Below are positions 34,380-46,299 of a DNA stretch of 64,000 bases, in pieces; the stretch's first letter is position 1; every line of letters starts with the position of its first letter. The translations under genes and the position numbers were made by a program. The notes under the pieces are model-generated. The model ran no database searches and had not been told where the DNA came from. It was given only the letters and a program-made list of their open reading frames with translations. The DNA is taken from positions 10,143,786-10,207,785 of the forward strand of contig NC_073695.1 of the NCBI RefSeq assembly GCF_029784165.1, in the 5' to 3' direction. This DNA comes from Wyeomyia smithii. Taxonomy: Eukaryota > Arthropoda > Insecta > Diptera > Culicidae.

Positions 34380-36330
34380 ACAGCTGAGTACCCAACCGGC
34401 TGGTCGTCGGCCGGAAATGGTCGCTCTTGTTCTCGCGAACAAGCCAAATCCAAATTAAGTGCCCGATACTTGCCCGCGTCACGAACCGGAGCCGTCACGA
34501 AAGTTCACTAATCAAATGCTAAGTCAACGCGCGCAGTAACAAAAGTTTTATGTTCGCTAGATTACACCAAGAAGTGCACGAACGGACGGATGGACGGAAC
34601 GCGCATTGACATTTTCACCACGAGCGAGTTTACGCCATTAAAATCGTGTAATCGGGTCGCCGACACCATTCGAGCGTGCCGCAATATCGCCCCAATCGGA
34701 ACTCCATCCACGTACGGCCTCTTACACACACATATACTCTCTTCTTTGCTCCATCGAAAACAACTACTAAATAGTAGTGCGATAGCGAAGCGCGTAAGAA
34801 ACTGCCTACTTTAACCTTTAAAGTTAACCGTTCCCTGGGATGGAGGTGAAAGTGGTGGTGACTGGCATTCAACCGGCAAAACGCATGCTGGTAAAGCAGC
34901 AGTAATGTCCAACCGGCTGCCGTTTTCCCTTTACTTTACCCCACTATATCTTTGGGTGGTCTGGTGAGTGTGTATGTGTATGCTCGCGTCAGGAGCCCAC
35001 TTAGAGCAATGGCAAAAGAAAGCCAACAAAACGTAGGCCTGACGGTGATGCTCGAAAAAAAAAGCAGCAGCTCGAAGAAACTTTATGGAGCATCGTAAAA
35101 AAATATTTCTTTATACCTTGCTTTCGTCAGCTTCCCCCAGAAATAGCGACTCCCACGTCACGAGCCGACATCGCCGGAAAAGACGGCTGAGACCTACCCG
35201 TGTTCCGTGCTGTTCCGTTCAGACTCCAACTGTCGTCGGTTGTTTCGTTCCTTTCTTTTTTTTTTGCAAGTTCAACCTACTTTTTTGGGATTCCACCCGA
35301 GAAAGCGGCTCGAGAAGTTGATATCCTGAAGGCACATACAACATGCACGCACACAGAACCGGTGATTTCCGCCGCTCAGCACAGATATGGATTCCCTTAC
35401 AGTGCTCCGACAGAAGTCGAATGAGAAAATCTGTCGTTTTGTTTCCACGTTGTGGCATTGACAGTGTTGCCGTGTGCGGTTGTTGCACGGCCGGTCGCAG
35501 GCTGGCGCAGGGAAAGTCGGCGAGCTTTAACTTTTTACTATACAACAGCCCAGTCCCAGCGGCATAGCAAACAGCCCCCGAAGTCGTCGTCCTTAGCCGA
35601 CTTCCGTAACCGTGTGTTTTGTGGTGTATGTGTGCTCGTGAATTATGCGATATCTATGCACTACATGGGTTACTAGGGTGGTTAGGTTCGTTATTTTGAG
35701 CTCGGCGAAAATTGCATTTCGATGAAAAAACGCCCAAACATTCAAGGAAATTTCTCCCAAAAATACCAGGTATACCAACCCTATTAAGCTTGAAGGTCTG
35801 GCAGAAGCAGTTTTCGAGCAAAATACCTCTTGCGAAAAGGTATAAAAAAGCACTCATGTACCCATATTTCTTCTCCCCCTTGCTGTGTGGTTTGAGACCA
35901 GGACCAGGTAGGCGGTATCTGAAATTGCGTAACTGCAGCCAAAGACGACTCCAACGGAAGCAGCGTGGTTCCAGTTGTGGTACCGCAAAGCAGGCAAAAT
36001 CAGCCGAAACGGGTGGAGGAAAAAGAGTGCAAGATGAAAAATGTGGGTAATTTTGGCTGCCACTGACAGCATCTGAGACTCGTCCGCTCCGCCCGCCCGG
36101 TGCATACGCACCCCTGTCTGCCCTGCCAGAGACGAGCAGAACCGAGATTTCCAATTGATTTTCCTTCCACACCAGCAGCGCAGCAGCAGCGGTGCGGTGT
36201 TTTTTTTTGTCCCCAGCTGGTATGTGTATGGTTCCGTATTTACGAGCACAAGACCTTCACCCACAAGTTGAGATTTTTTTTGTGTGTATGTTGTCAACAA
36301 TGCAGCTGTGCGCAGCCGAAGAAATGATAA
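34380..36330. other. GC-rich single-copy island
   Basis: A sharp rise in GC relative to flanks, no transposon hallmarks, and overlapping spurious frames on both strands (for example 35,654-36,300 minus). Candidate regulatory island or alternative 5' exon of the gene inferred at 16-19 kb. No splice signals strong enough to call. Confidence 0.35.
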
Positions 36331-36589
36331 CGGCCTGAAGGAAATTTTTGCGTTATTTTGTAGGGAGCTAATTTGTTGTCAGTGACGCATCCCCCAGGGA
36401 TTTTGGGTTTGGAGTTCGGCTTTACGTAAAATAAGGTTTAAAATGACTGTTGCATGCTCCAATTTTCAAGCTACAGATTTTTTTTGTGTTATAAGCATCA
36501 ATAAATAACTCATGTTGAACAATCAAAACGACAATATTTCCCTGAAAAAAATCAGCCAGTATGTAATAAAACACAGCTCTGAAACTTCT

Positions 36590-37900
36590 ATCCGCCTCGC
36601 CAGCCGCCGAGGGTTCAATGTTTTGCTATCGCTGCCCGCAATTTGCCCACCCAGAGTCGGTTCCCGCAACCGAACAACACTTTCCAACAAAGTTGACTAA
36701 CCTGAAACCCACCGTCGTCTGGTTGCCTTAAAACTCGGCCAGTCAACATCAATTGAGTGAAAAAAAAAAAAAAAATATATCTCGAAAGCTGGCACTTCAT
36801 CCTTCACCCACGGACAATTGTGTACGTACCAGAGAGAGAACAAGGCTATAAACACGAACGAGATTCAGTGACACGCACGAGAACGATGTCAGCCAAAAAA
36901 AAAAAGGTTCGAACATAGGTTGATATTTAAAAACTGATAACTGAACGACGACACTCGAGCGGACCCGACCTCTCGGGAGGAAAGGTTATTTCTTCTGTCC
37001 CAAAAGACCTTCCAGGAGGCAAACCGTTGGCCGACGCTGTGGTAACGGCATATTTCTACATATAGGAATTTTGTTGGCTGGGGGCTCGGTCTTTCTTTGT
37101 TTTGCGAGATTGCGTGGGATAATGATCCTGCTCGAGATGAAAGCTGATTATATTGATTGTTGCTGGTGTCGGACAGATTGAAATAAATTGAAACAGTTGA
37201 CAAGATTTGAATCGAACGATTTTTTTTTAAATCGAATCGTTGGTTATCACAAGCATGAGCCGGCAACATGTGAAGTGGCAGCAAAAAGTTTGCACCTGAA
37301 AACTGTTTGCACTTCGGGAAGGATATCCGTAGTCCGGGAAGGTAATCGAGAAATGGCCCCGACGGTGTGCTATGCTGCTCGCAAGCTGTATTTTAATTGA
37401 TATTTACCTACCTCTTCACGCAGCAGCTCGAGTGCTCCATCCTGTCAGCTGCCAGGCGCCAGGCGGCGGTAAGGTCCTTCGGTTCGGGTCAGTTCGAGTG
37501 ATTTGGGGAAGGGGAAGGGCAGGTACGTCAACACTGATGCGAGTTAGCGTGCCTTCTGTTTGCCAGAGCACGGCTTTCACAGCGCTGCTGCTGCCTCGAA
37601 GCACGGAGAAGAACAGCAAAGTGTGTTGTCTCTCTGTGTGGGGACAAGTATGCCAATTTACTGGCACCAACCCAGAGGGGAGCGAAATTTGCTCCCAACG
37701 CATGACGGGTGGGGCTGAGCGAGCAGGGGTTCAATTAGTTGGAAAAAGCTACTTGAGAATCGGTAGACTGTTATTTATCCGTTGCCGAATCGAACGAACG
37801 AACGAACGAACGAACGAACAAACTCTCGGTCAGTGGCTTTCTGTTGCACAGGATAGGTTCGTCTTTCGGGAAGGTCGGGGGTTCGAAATTTGAATTTATA
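36590..37900. other. GC-rich single-copy island
   Basis: Similar composition to 34.4-36.3 kb, ending in a (GAAC)n microsatellite. Open frames at 37,372-37,893 (plus, 173 codons) and 36,889-37,284 (minus) lack domains. Confidence 0.35.
37793..37821 (+). repeat. (GAAC)n microsatellite
   Basis: About seven GAAC units. Confidence 0.9.
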
Positions 37901-39500
37901 ATCACAATGCAATTAGGTCCCATAAATATCGACATACACACTCTCAGTTTGTTCAATTTAGTTTAGCAGCGCTAGCTTCAGTCTGAAGACCTTACTTGAG
38001 TTAATTACTAATATTAATGACTATTTCTGCTTTCGCCTCGTATATTTTGGCATATTTTTGAAAGTGTTGTTAGACTGCTCAAAGCCGAGCATATTTTGGA
38101 TCGCGCTATGCAGAAAACGCAGGATATTAACTCTAACGGCTCTAGAAGGCTATGCCGGAGACCCTACCTAAGAGATTCTTCTCTGAAATATCTACGATAG
38201 AGATTACTCAATTTGGTTCTACCGAAATATGATATTTTCCATACAAAAAAATAGATCCAAAAAATTACCTTTGCGGTATCTTCGAGATGATGTTCCGGAA
38301 ACCAATTTACACAAGTGACAGTGCCATTTGCAAAAACAAGGAATTAAATTATTGAACTCGGTACGCTAGATGCAGCATAGAGTCAAATTGGTGTTGAGCC
38401 TCGATCGTGGTTGCCAATGAGATGCTTGAATTATGACAATAATGTGACAATCATTCAATAAAGGCAAACTCTGACAATAATGCGTTTTGTATATTTTCCA
38501 AAGAATGTTTCAATAGATCTTTGAGCCAAATGTTTAATTTAAGCACAAATTTGAAAGATAGACATGCAATCTGGGAGATTCAGTTGTTGAACCTCTCACA
38601 TTTTGATAATAAATGGATAGTCGGCAACGTTTAGTTCCGGACCAATCGTGTTTTACTATAATCACTTGAATCTAATAAAAAACTGCGAGAGTCGTGATGT
38701 AATTTTCTTTAAATTTGGCTTAATTTGCAACGGAAATCTACATGCAAATGTTATTTTAATTTGGTTTTTGTTAACTTCTTTTTCACTCTTTGTTCCATTT
38801 CATTCAACTAAACATTAAATTTATATTTCACTTGATTTTATTGTTCACTCTTAGTAAGATTCCTGTTCAGATAAATTTCCAATTTAATTTAAATTATGCT
38901 ATTCTGATTTCTGATTGCGTTTCGTATCGCTCCATCCATTCCGTGGTATGAAGTTAGCACAACTTCTATCCGCTCTTGAAGTCCAAATAACTGTTTTTCA
39001 TTTTTTAACAAAATGAATTGAAGCCCAAGTTTGTGCAGAAAATCGGCGATCTTTGTGTATTTACACGCAAAAGTTCAAGCTCACATTAACTGATGTGTTC
39101 TCTCAAAACGCACATTGAGTGCTCTGGCTTTGCACAACAAATGTGTCAAAAGTATAACGCAACAGTTGCGTAATGAATACATTGATAGAGATCAAAATCT
39201 GAATATGTACAATACACACAAAACCGTGGTGTTTCGGTAGACTCCGGTTTTGGGCAAACGATCAGTTTTGGGGCGCCCGAAAAACCGCTGGTTACTTTCG
39301 CGAATCGGTGCGTATCAAAAGCTCGTGCATCCCTAATCACCGTCAGCAACCGAAACAGCCAATAGTGAGCCTTGTTGCAACAGAATTTACTGACGCTGGT
39401 GCCAGTAACGTGGAATAAAACCAGAGTGGTCGTTAAACGCAAAATGTTTTAAGCAAATCCAATGTATTTTTAATTGTTATTGATTCGATGAAGTTTTTGA
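37900..39500. other. AT-rich non-coding stretch
   Basis: No gene or element recognised. Near 39,335 the minus strand reads AGGGATGCACGAGC, reminiscent of a hAT end, without a partner. The 98-codon minus frame at 39,146-39,442 has no recognised domain. Confidence 0.35.
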
Positions 39501-39527
39501 ATGACCAGATTCATGATAGTTAATCGA

Positions 39528-39790
39528 TCAGTTCATATTTGCCCTAACCTTGTCAGAACCAAGATCATCAGTATCTATTACTGCTTGCAGTGCTTGCCCT
39601 GCTTTAACGATAGCAGCATTCTGAAAAATATTATCAATACCAGTACAAATCATCATGGCAATACTAGCACCGGTTAATACTTCAAAATTGTTTTGATTTT
39701 GAGCCGTCCAATACATTGAACATTCGCTAGAGCACCAAATGCGTTATGAACAACACACATTCGTTGTACTGGTTCCGAAACAGTACAAAA
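39528..39790 (-). pseudogene. Unidentified protein relic (possibly captured foreign or viral sequence)
   Basis: The minus-strand frame at 39,528-39,716 encodes about 60 residues of ordinary globular-looking protein. It includes FEVLTGASIAMMICTGID and IVKAGQALQAVIDTDD, with balanced hydrophobic spacing and no low complexity. Similar-looking coding appears to extend upstream in another frame to about 39,790, implying a frameshifted older coding segment. It has no RT, integrase or transposase motif. I do not recognise the family. An endogenised RNA-virus capsid-type gene or a bacterial gene remnant are possibilities only. Confidence 0.4.
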
Positions 39791-40717
39791 TATGCTCTAA
39801 AAAGACGCAATATTGATGTGGTTACGCACAGTTCAACTTTTGCGTTTATAGAAAACCCATGAGATAAACGGAGACCAAATTATTTTTAAAATTAATCTTT
39901 CACACTCTTACACTCAGTACTATGCAGACAATGATATCCAAATTTTAAATACCAAACAAGAAAAAATTCAAATCTTACTTAAAATTACTTAAAAACATAT
40001 CTGAAGTCGAAGCAAAAATATCACCAACAAATCGCTGAAAAATACAGGGGTGGCATTGCACATTTCGATTCGAGCTCGAAACGAGTAGATGGCGTGTTAT
40101 TGCAATTGATCATCGAGCAAAACTGGCATTACGTAATGGTTTGATCGAACATTTTTTAGCTCGAAATTTCATCACTTTCGATGAGTTAAAGACGTTTGTT
40201 TGTACCTAAGTTTGTTGACTAGAACATAAATAATTTCCCTAAATATATATGAAGCGGAAAAACATTAATTTGGTAGGATCCACTAGCGAGTAGATTCAAA
40301 GTAGGAGCTAACTTTAACGGAGCAGGAATTATACTGGTGCAGTTTTGAGGGAGATATTTTATTTAAAATATATTTGAGTGCTTCCCGCCTCATCTTGAAA
40401 TGTTGACGAAATCATGAAAAAAATCTTTTGCATCAGCAAATAACTAACTTTGTTTCATCTAATGTAAGCCTAATACTCATATCTTATTGCTTACGTCATT
40501 GTCTATCCCTGAAACCATTTTCATCACTAGAAGAATCGTAGAAAAACATTAAAAGATTAAAATTTTGTTTTAGAGACAAATCTTATTATAAACGTAAAAA
40601 ATACCAATCTCTAGGGGCAAGACACTATTGATATATGGTGGAATATTTCCAATATTAGATATTACAATGTATTTATCGTTGCATTATTAGGCGTCGGTGT
40701 GATATCAACGTGTCAAA

Positions 40718-43223
40718 TCTAAACATATAAAAATGCAGCTCTGTCTGTCTGTCTATCTGTCTGTCTGTTCCATATAGGCTTGGAAACTACTGAACCGATC
40801 GGCGAGAAATTTTGTATATAGGGGTTTTAGGGGCCGAGAAAGGTGACTAAGATAGTTTGAGACCCCTCCCTCTTCTGGAATGAAACTCAAATTCATGCAC
40901 ATCTCGAAAACTAACCAAGCAAATGGAACCAAATTTGCCAGGTGGATGTTTTAAGGAGTAACAAATATGTCCATAATGGTTCGACACCCCTCCCTATTAT
41001 GTGAGGGAGGGGTTCCAAACAAATGAAACACAAATTTCTGCACATCTTGAGAACTAACCAAATAAATGGCACCAAATTCGGCAGGTAAAAATTTCCGGGG
41101 TAACAAACATGTCCATAATGCTTCGACACCCCTACTTCTTCTGAAGGGAGGGATTCCACACAAATTTCTGCATATCTTGAAAAATAATCAAGTAAATGGA
41201 ACCAAATTTGATATGTTGAGGTTTTTGAGAGCAAGAAAATTGTTCGACTCCAGACGCCATTGTTAAATTTTAGATGGAAAATTTCCGGTTTCTATCCGGA
41301 AAATGTCTACAAATATCATTTTGAAATCCAAGATGGCGACTTCCGATTTCTGACAAACAGCGGGATATGACCAAATACCACCAAATATGGTTATTTCCGA
41401 AATCGTGATGACGGACTGAAATCACAAATCGACCTAAGACAACATTTTAAACGACTTCCGGTGTCTGGAAAACTGCCAAGAATGACCAAATACCACCCGA
41501 CATGGGTGTTTCTTTAACCAGAATGATGCTCAGAGTCCAGAAATTGACTTCAAATGTCATTTTAAAATCCAAGATGGCGACTTCCGGTTTTTGAAAACTA
41601 ACGAAAAATGATCAAATACCACCCGGTATGGGTATTTCCGGAATCATAATGATGCACTGAAGCCACAAATCGACCTCAGAAAACATTTTGAATTCTACGA
41701 TGGCAACTTCCGGTTTCTGCAAAACAGTCTAAAATGACAAATACCACCTATTATTGGTGTGTCTTTAACCAGCATGACTTTTAGAGGCCAGAAATTGTCC
41801 CCTAATGCCATTTTGAAATCCAAGATGGCGTCTTTCGGTTTCTGAAAAACAACCGAAAATGACCAAATACCACCCAATATGAGTGTTTCTTTAACCAGAA
41901 TGACGCTCAGAGGCCAGAAATTGTCCCCTAATGCCATTTTGCAATCCAAGATGGCATCTCCCGGTTTCTGGTAAATAGCCGAAAATGACAATATACCTGC
42001 CAATATAAGTGTTTCATTAACCAGAATCACGCTCAAAGAGTCAAAAATTGTCCCTAAATGCCAATTTGAAATCCAAGATGGTGACTTCCGGTTGCTGGAA
42101 AACATCCGGAAATGATCAAATACCTCCCAGTATGAGTGTTCCATTAACCAGAACGACGGTCAGAGGCCAGGAATTGTCTCTAAATGATAGTTCGAAATCC
42201 AAGATGGCGACTTCCGTTTTCTGAAAAAAAAAAGCGGAAAATGACCTAATATCACCCAATACGGATATTTCCGGTATCATAATGATGCACTGAAGCCACA
42301 AATCGACCTCAGACAACATTTTGAATTTTAAGATTGTAACTTCCGGTGTCTGGAAAACAGCCGAAAATGGTCAAATTGTTGCACCCAATATGGATGGGTC
42401 TTTAACAAGAATGATGCTCAGAGGGCAGAAATTGTTTCTAAATGCCATTTTGAAATCCAAGATGGCGTCTTCTGGTTTTTTGAAAATAGCCGGAAATGAC
42501 CAAACACCACCCAATTTAAGTGTTTTTTTTTTAACCAGAAAGACGCTCAGAGGCCAGAAATTGTCTCCCAATGCCATTTTGAAATCCAGGATGGCGACTT
42601 TCGGTTTCTGAAATACAGCGGAAAATGATTGGGTATTCCCGGAATCTTAATGATGCACTGAAGCCACAAATCGACCTCAGACAACATTTTGAATTGTAAG
42701 ATGGCAACTTCCGGTTTCTGAAAAACAACCGAAAATGACCAAATGCCACCCAATATGAGTATCTCCGAAACCATTATGATGCAAGGAGCTAAAAATTGAC
42801 CTCAGACACCATTTAGAATTGTAAGATTGCAACTTCTGGGAAACTGCCAAAAATGAACGAACACTACTCAATATGCATATTTCCGTAATCTAGATGATGC
42901 CTAGAAGCCATTGACCAGCATTGACCCTGAACACCATTTTGAATTCGAAGATGACCACTTTCATTTTCTGGAAAATAACAAAAATAACTGAATACCACCC
43001 AATGTGGGTTTTTCCGGAATCAGATTGATGCAAGAAGAACAGCTCAAAATGACCGATTGAACCAATCATTTCGAACGATTTGTTTTTGAGTTTGATCCTA
43101 TGACTGGTTCGTCGTGCATTTGCAAACTATGAACAAATCGCAAGGAATCAATGAATTTGGAATATTTAGAATTATTTAATTGAACACAAAAATGGGCGGG
43201 ACGAAGTTTGCCGGGTCAGCTAG
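40718..43223 (+). mobile_element. Helitron-like non-autonomous element, copy 1
   Basis: Starts TCTAAACATATAAAAATGC and ends GCCGGGTCAGCTAG, with A before and T after. This is the 5'-TC...CTRR-3' structure and A|T insertion preference of Helitrons. A (CTGT)n run follows the start. Next come ~105-130-bp subterminal repeats with ACCCCTCCCT and CCATAATGGTTCGA words, then a ~1.7-kb array of ~120-bp units. No Rep/helicase coding. A second copy lies at 51,967-53,973. Confidence 0.72.
41280..43060 (+). repeat. ~120-bp tandem repeats inside Helitron copy 1
   Basis: Units carry TTTTGAAATCCAAGATGGCG, ACTTCCGGTTTCTG, AATGACCAAATACCACCC and CAGAGGCCAGAAATTG; some have GAATTCTAAGATGGCAAC variants. Many units are ~120 bp, a multiple of three, which keeps minus-strand frames open (for example 41,695-42,144). 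Confidence 0.9.
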
Positions 43224-43464
43224 TAAACGATAAATATAAAAATTTATCAACCGATAATGTATAATATTACCGAAAATCTTTCATGGAAACAAAGTTGTCT
43301 AGCCCCTAGACAAATCTGACATTTATTTTCGAGTCAATGTTTGCTCGAAATAAACTGCAATAAAATTGGGGTTTCGAAAATGATACGCAATACCAACTCC
43401 ACCTCGAAACGAAATTGATTTCTCTCGATTCGAGTTACTCGAAGCGAAATGCGCAATGTCACCC

Positions 43465-44078
43465 CAGGGTGTTAGGCAGCTCACTTAAAATCCTTGAAGG
43501 GGTGATAAATGAATGAAAAAAATCTTCTACGCATACGGCCAAGTTTAATTATTGCAGAGTTATTCACTTTTTACAGTTTTCGGTTATGTTTGCCTTTAAC
43601 GAGATCTAGCACAAGAAGTATGGTAGCTAGCTTAATTCTGCTGGTTCCCTTAGAAAGCTGAGAAAAATTAGTAATCAAGGGTGTCTTTTTTTGTTCACAC
43701 AACATTTATTTGACACGGCACAACACAAATTAATGTTTTACGGATCCAATTAAAGGGGGTCAATAGTGTCTTAAAAACGTTTAATAGAGAGAATAGGTGC
43801 AGGAAACTGTCAATCTTACTATACTAAATGAAGACGCAGCTAATTGCTTTTAACGTGAAATAGCAGCTAAACCAAAAAAGTTAGATGCTTGGTGTCGAAG
43901 AACAACTTGTATAGTAGACTTCAAGGTTTGATTTAACAACAAACCCCATGTTTATCACACATTTCAGAGATAAAATTGCAGTTTAGTTCTCAAAAAACAT
44001 TTGACTTCTCATTTGTTTTTTTCTAAGTGCTTCTTATTTTCTCTAATTCGAGGTTTTTAAGAGCTACCTAACACCCTG
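43465..44078 (+). mobile_element. TIR element (614 bp), CAGGGTGTTAGG ends
   Basis: Left CAGGGTGTTAGGCAGCTC, right (reverse complement) CAGGGTGTTAGGTAGCTC, then CTTAAAA in both. TA follows on the right. On the left it runs directly into the right end of the 40,045 element, with no TA between. No transposase frame. Confidence 0.78.
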
Positions 44079-44529
44079 TATATCAAAAATTCCATAATAC
44101 GCCAACGTTGAAACAAATATTATGTGGACTAAAGCCGTTAGGAAACCACAGAAACAAAAACCATTTGAGGACAATTTTTGTAGAAACGCACAGGCGCGGT
44201 GTTAAACGATATCGAGCCTTATATGGGATTAGTTTTGATTTGATCTTTTTCAGATCATAAAGCTCAAAAAGATCAATTATAAATGATACCAAATTAGTGC
44301 AAAATTAAAAACGCTGAAGAGGCCACGAAATTGAATTATTTGTCACTATACTTTCAAATAGATAGCATAATTATATTGAAAGGTACCTCAAGCAAAACCG
44401 ATTGCTTTAAATCATGGAAAATCGGTTTTAAGGCCTAGGAAACATTTGTTTAAAACATGATTCAGAACTAGATTTGATATCGTTGAAAAACGCAAGTTCA
44501 TGCCAATAAACAAATTTCATTTCTGGCCA

Positions 44530-44905
44530 TAGTAGCTATTTCTATTAGCGTTGCACCGAATAATAGGGCTGGAAAAAAGTTTTTTCGTGGAAAGTACCGA
44601 ATTTTCAGTTTACAGAATAATGGTTTAAACTAAAGCTTGTCAAGGGTAATTAACTTTAAGTCAAGAATAATTTGGTTTTAATTTTTTCTCATCGTATCAT
44701 CATGTTTCGTTGAATATTCGGCCGCCTGTGCAGTCGAATATTCGGCTGTTCAAAACATGATGGTTAAATGAGAAAAATTAAAAACCAAAGTGAATTACTC
44801 CTGACAAGCTCAAACTCGAATCATTATTCTGTAAACTGAAAATTCGGTACTTTCCACACAAAAAACTTTTTAACAGAAACTTCGATGCAACTCTAATTTC
44901 TATGG
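44530..44905 (+). repeat. Large foldback element with ~150-bp arms
   Basis: GTGGAAAGTACCGAATTTTC then CAGTTTACAGAATAATG on the left is mirrored by CATTATTCTGTAAACTG then TTCGGTACTTTCCACAC on the right. The centre is GAATATTCGGC repeated in both senses. Outer complementarity (GTTGCACCGAA / TTCGATGCAAC) extends past the main arms. Confidence 0.8.
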
Positions 44906-45099
44906 AAATTTTTGATTTGTGGTTAAAAATTTCTACTCAATTTTGTAAGCAAATAAATTCAAAATTGTCTCCCAATTTTCTAGGTCGAGCAAAAATTCAC
45001 TGATGTAGTCCAATTTCCTGTAAAGGCTGACCTATTTGTGATACGAATTATTTCATCAAAAGCAAGAAGATCGATAAACAGGTTATATTGAATTTTTCA

Positions 45100-45231
45100 A
45101 GGTGACATGCTCCGCGGTGCCTGGAAGTTGACTCGCATGCAGCTCTCGTTTCTCAATGCCGCGTACCTCTAACAGCTATACTCCACTTGCTATTGTGTGA
45201 AAAACTAGACTGAAGCTGAATTTTCTACACG
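45100..45231 (+). repeat. Locally duplicated module, copy 1
   Basis: Homologous to 46,127-46,231, sharing GTGCCTGGAAGTTGAC, TACCTCTAACAGCTATACTC and GACTGAAGCTGAATTTT. It leads directly into the 93-bp tandem units. Confidence 0.75.
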
Positions 45232-45417
45232 CAGTCTTTTGTATCGAGTTCAGCGTATATTTTTGCCATGAGGGCGTGGCCACACAGCTTAGAGAAAGAG
45301 AAACAAACCAAAACACCTTCGATACAGTCTTTTGTATCGAGTTCAGCGTATATTTTTGCCATGAGGGCGTGGCCACACAGCTTAGAGAAAAAGAAACAAA
45401 CCAAAACACCTTCGATA
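45232..45417 (+). repeat. 93-bp tandem dimer
   Basis: Two adjacent, almost identical 93-bp units starting CAGTCTTTTGTATCGAGTTC and containing GAGGGCGTGGCCACACAGC. A third partial unit follows the module at 46,232-46,275. The 100-codon frame across it is an artefact of the repeat. Confidence 0.9.
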
Positions 45418-45783
45418 CTACTGAGTGACTTTCATTAGCATCAAAATAAAGTTTTTGCTTTCTCGATGCGAAAAACACTCTGGTTCTTAGATTAACTAAT
45501 TTTCGTTACTAATATTTGATTGATAACGGTGTTCGAGTGGGCACAAAGAAACAATTAAACCGGAAAATCACTCAATTTAGCAGTGAAAATTCTTGAAATG
45601 AGGATTATATCTTGCTGTGATAATCTATTCATAGGAAACACTACCGTTTATCTTTGGTGCGCCCTGGTCGTTATTGTAAAAATGATTATTGAGCAATAGA
45701 TGAACATTTAACACTAGTAGCAGTGGTGAAAATTCTCATAACTCTTGTCTTCAAACATTTATAATTCTGAAAAGAACTGATTT

Positions 45784-46128
45784 CATAATCTTCAGCTCGA
45801 AATGTGTGTTACAGAACGCCGATGATCGCACCACGACCGGATTGAATATTTTGTTGGCCGCGCATAAAATTCGCTCTCCGCTGTTCCCCTCAAAATATCA
45901 TGCAGAGTACGATGGTGTCTTTTGCTGCAGTATGCAAAATGAACCCGAACCGATTCCATAATCTTTATGTGTGCTACAGAACGCTGATGATCGCACCAAC
46001 GGGAGCTTTGAATATTTTTCTTGGCCGCGCATAATAAAATTTGCCCTCCGCTATGCCCTCCAGTAGCTGTACCAGCAAAATATCTTGCAGCGTACGATGG
46101 TAACTGTTGCTGCCCTATGCAAAATAAA
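45784..46128 (+). repeat. ~170-bp tandem dimer
   Basis: Two diverged units with TGTGTKYTACAGAACGC, GATGATCGCACCA, TTGGCCGCGCATAA and GTACGATGGT in each. The minus frame at 45,792-46,136 results from the repeat. Confidence 0.75.
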
Positions 46129-46275
46129 GGTAACATGTTCCGCCGTGCCTGGAAGTTGACGTACCTCTAACAGCTATACTCCACTCGCTGTTGTGTGACA
46201 AACTAGACTGAAGCTGAATTTTTTACACGCAGTCTTTTGTATCGAGTTCAGCGTAGATTTTTGCCATTAGGGCAA
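46127..46275 (+). repeat. Locally duplicated module, copy 2
   Basis: Second copy of 45,100-45,231 plus the first half of one 93-bp unit. Confidence 0.75.
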
Positions 46276-46299
46276 AACACTTTGTTGTGTCAAAATATG

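Larger units (their letters stand above)
40045..43464 (+). mobile_element. TIR element containing a nested Helitron
   Basis: Left end CAGGGGTGGCATTGCACATT after TA (40,043-40,044). Right end (reverse complement) CTGGGGTGACATTGCGCATT, then TCGCTTCGAG. The two ~30-bp ends differ at a few positions. Without the 2.5-kb Helitron at 40,718-43,223 it would be about 0.9 kb. Inner sequence rich in TCGAGC/CTCGAAA words. Right TA missing because another element abuts. Confidence 0.7.

Noticed and set aside
37372..37893. 173-codon plus frame at the (GAAC)n end of an island
   Set aside because: Runs through the microsatellite, and a minus frame is open over the same bases; no domain.
41695..42144. 149-codon minus frame with repeated units as a gene
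   Set aside because: It lies wholly inside the Helitron ~120-bp repeats and follows from unit length being a multiple of three. Reported as a curiosity, not as a gene.
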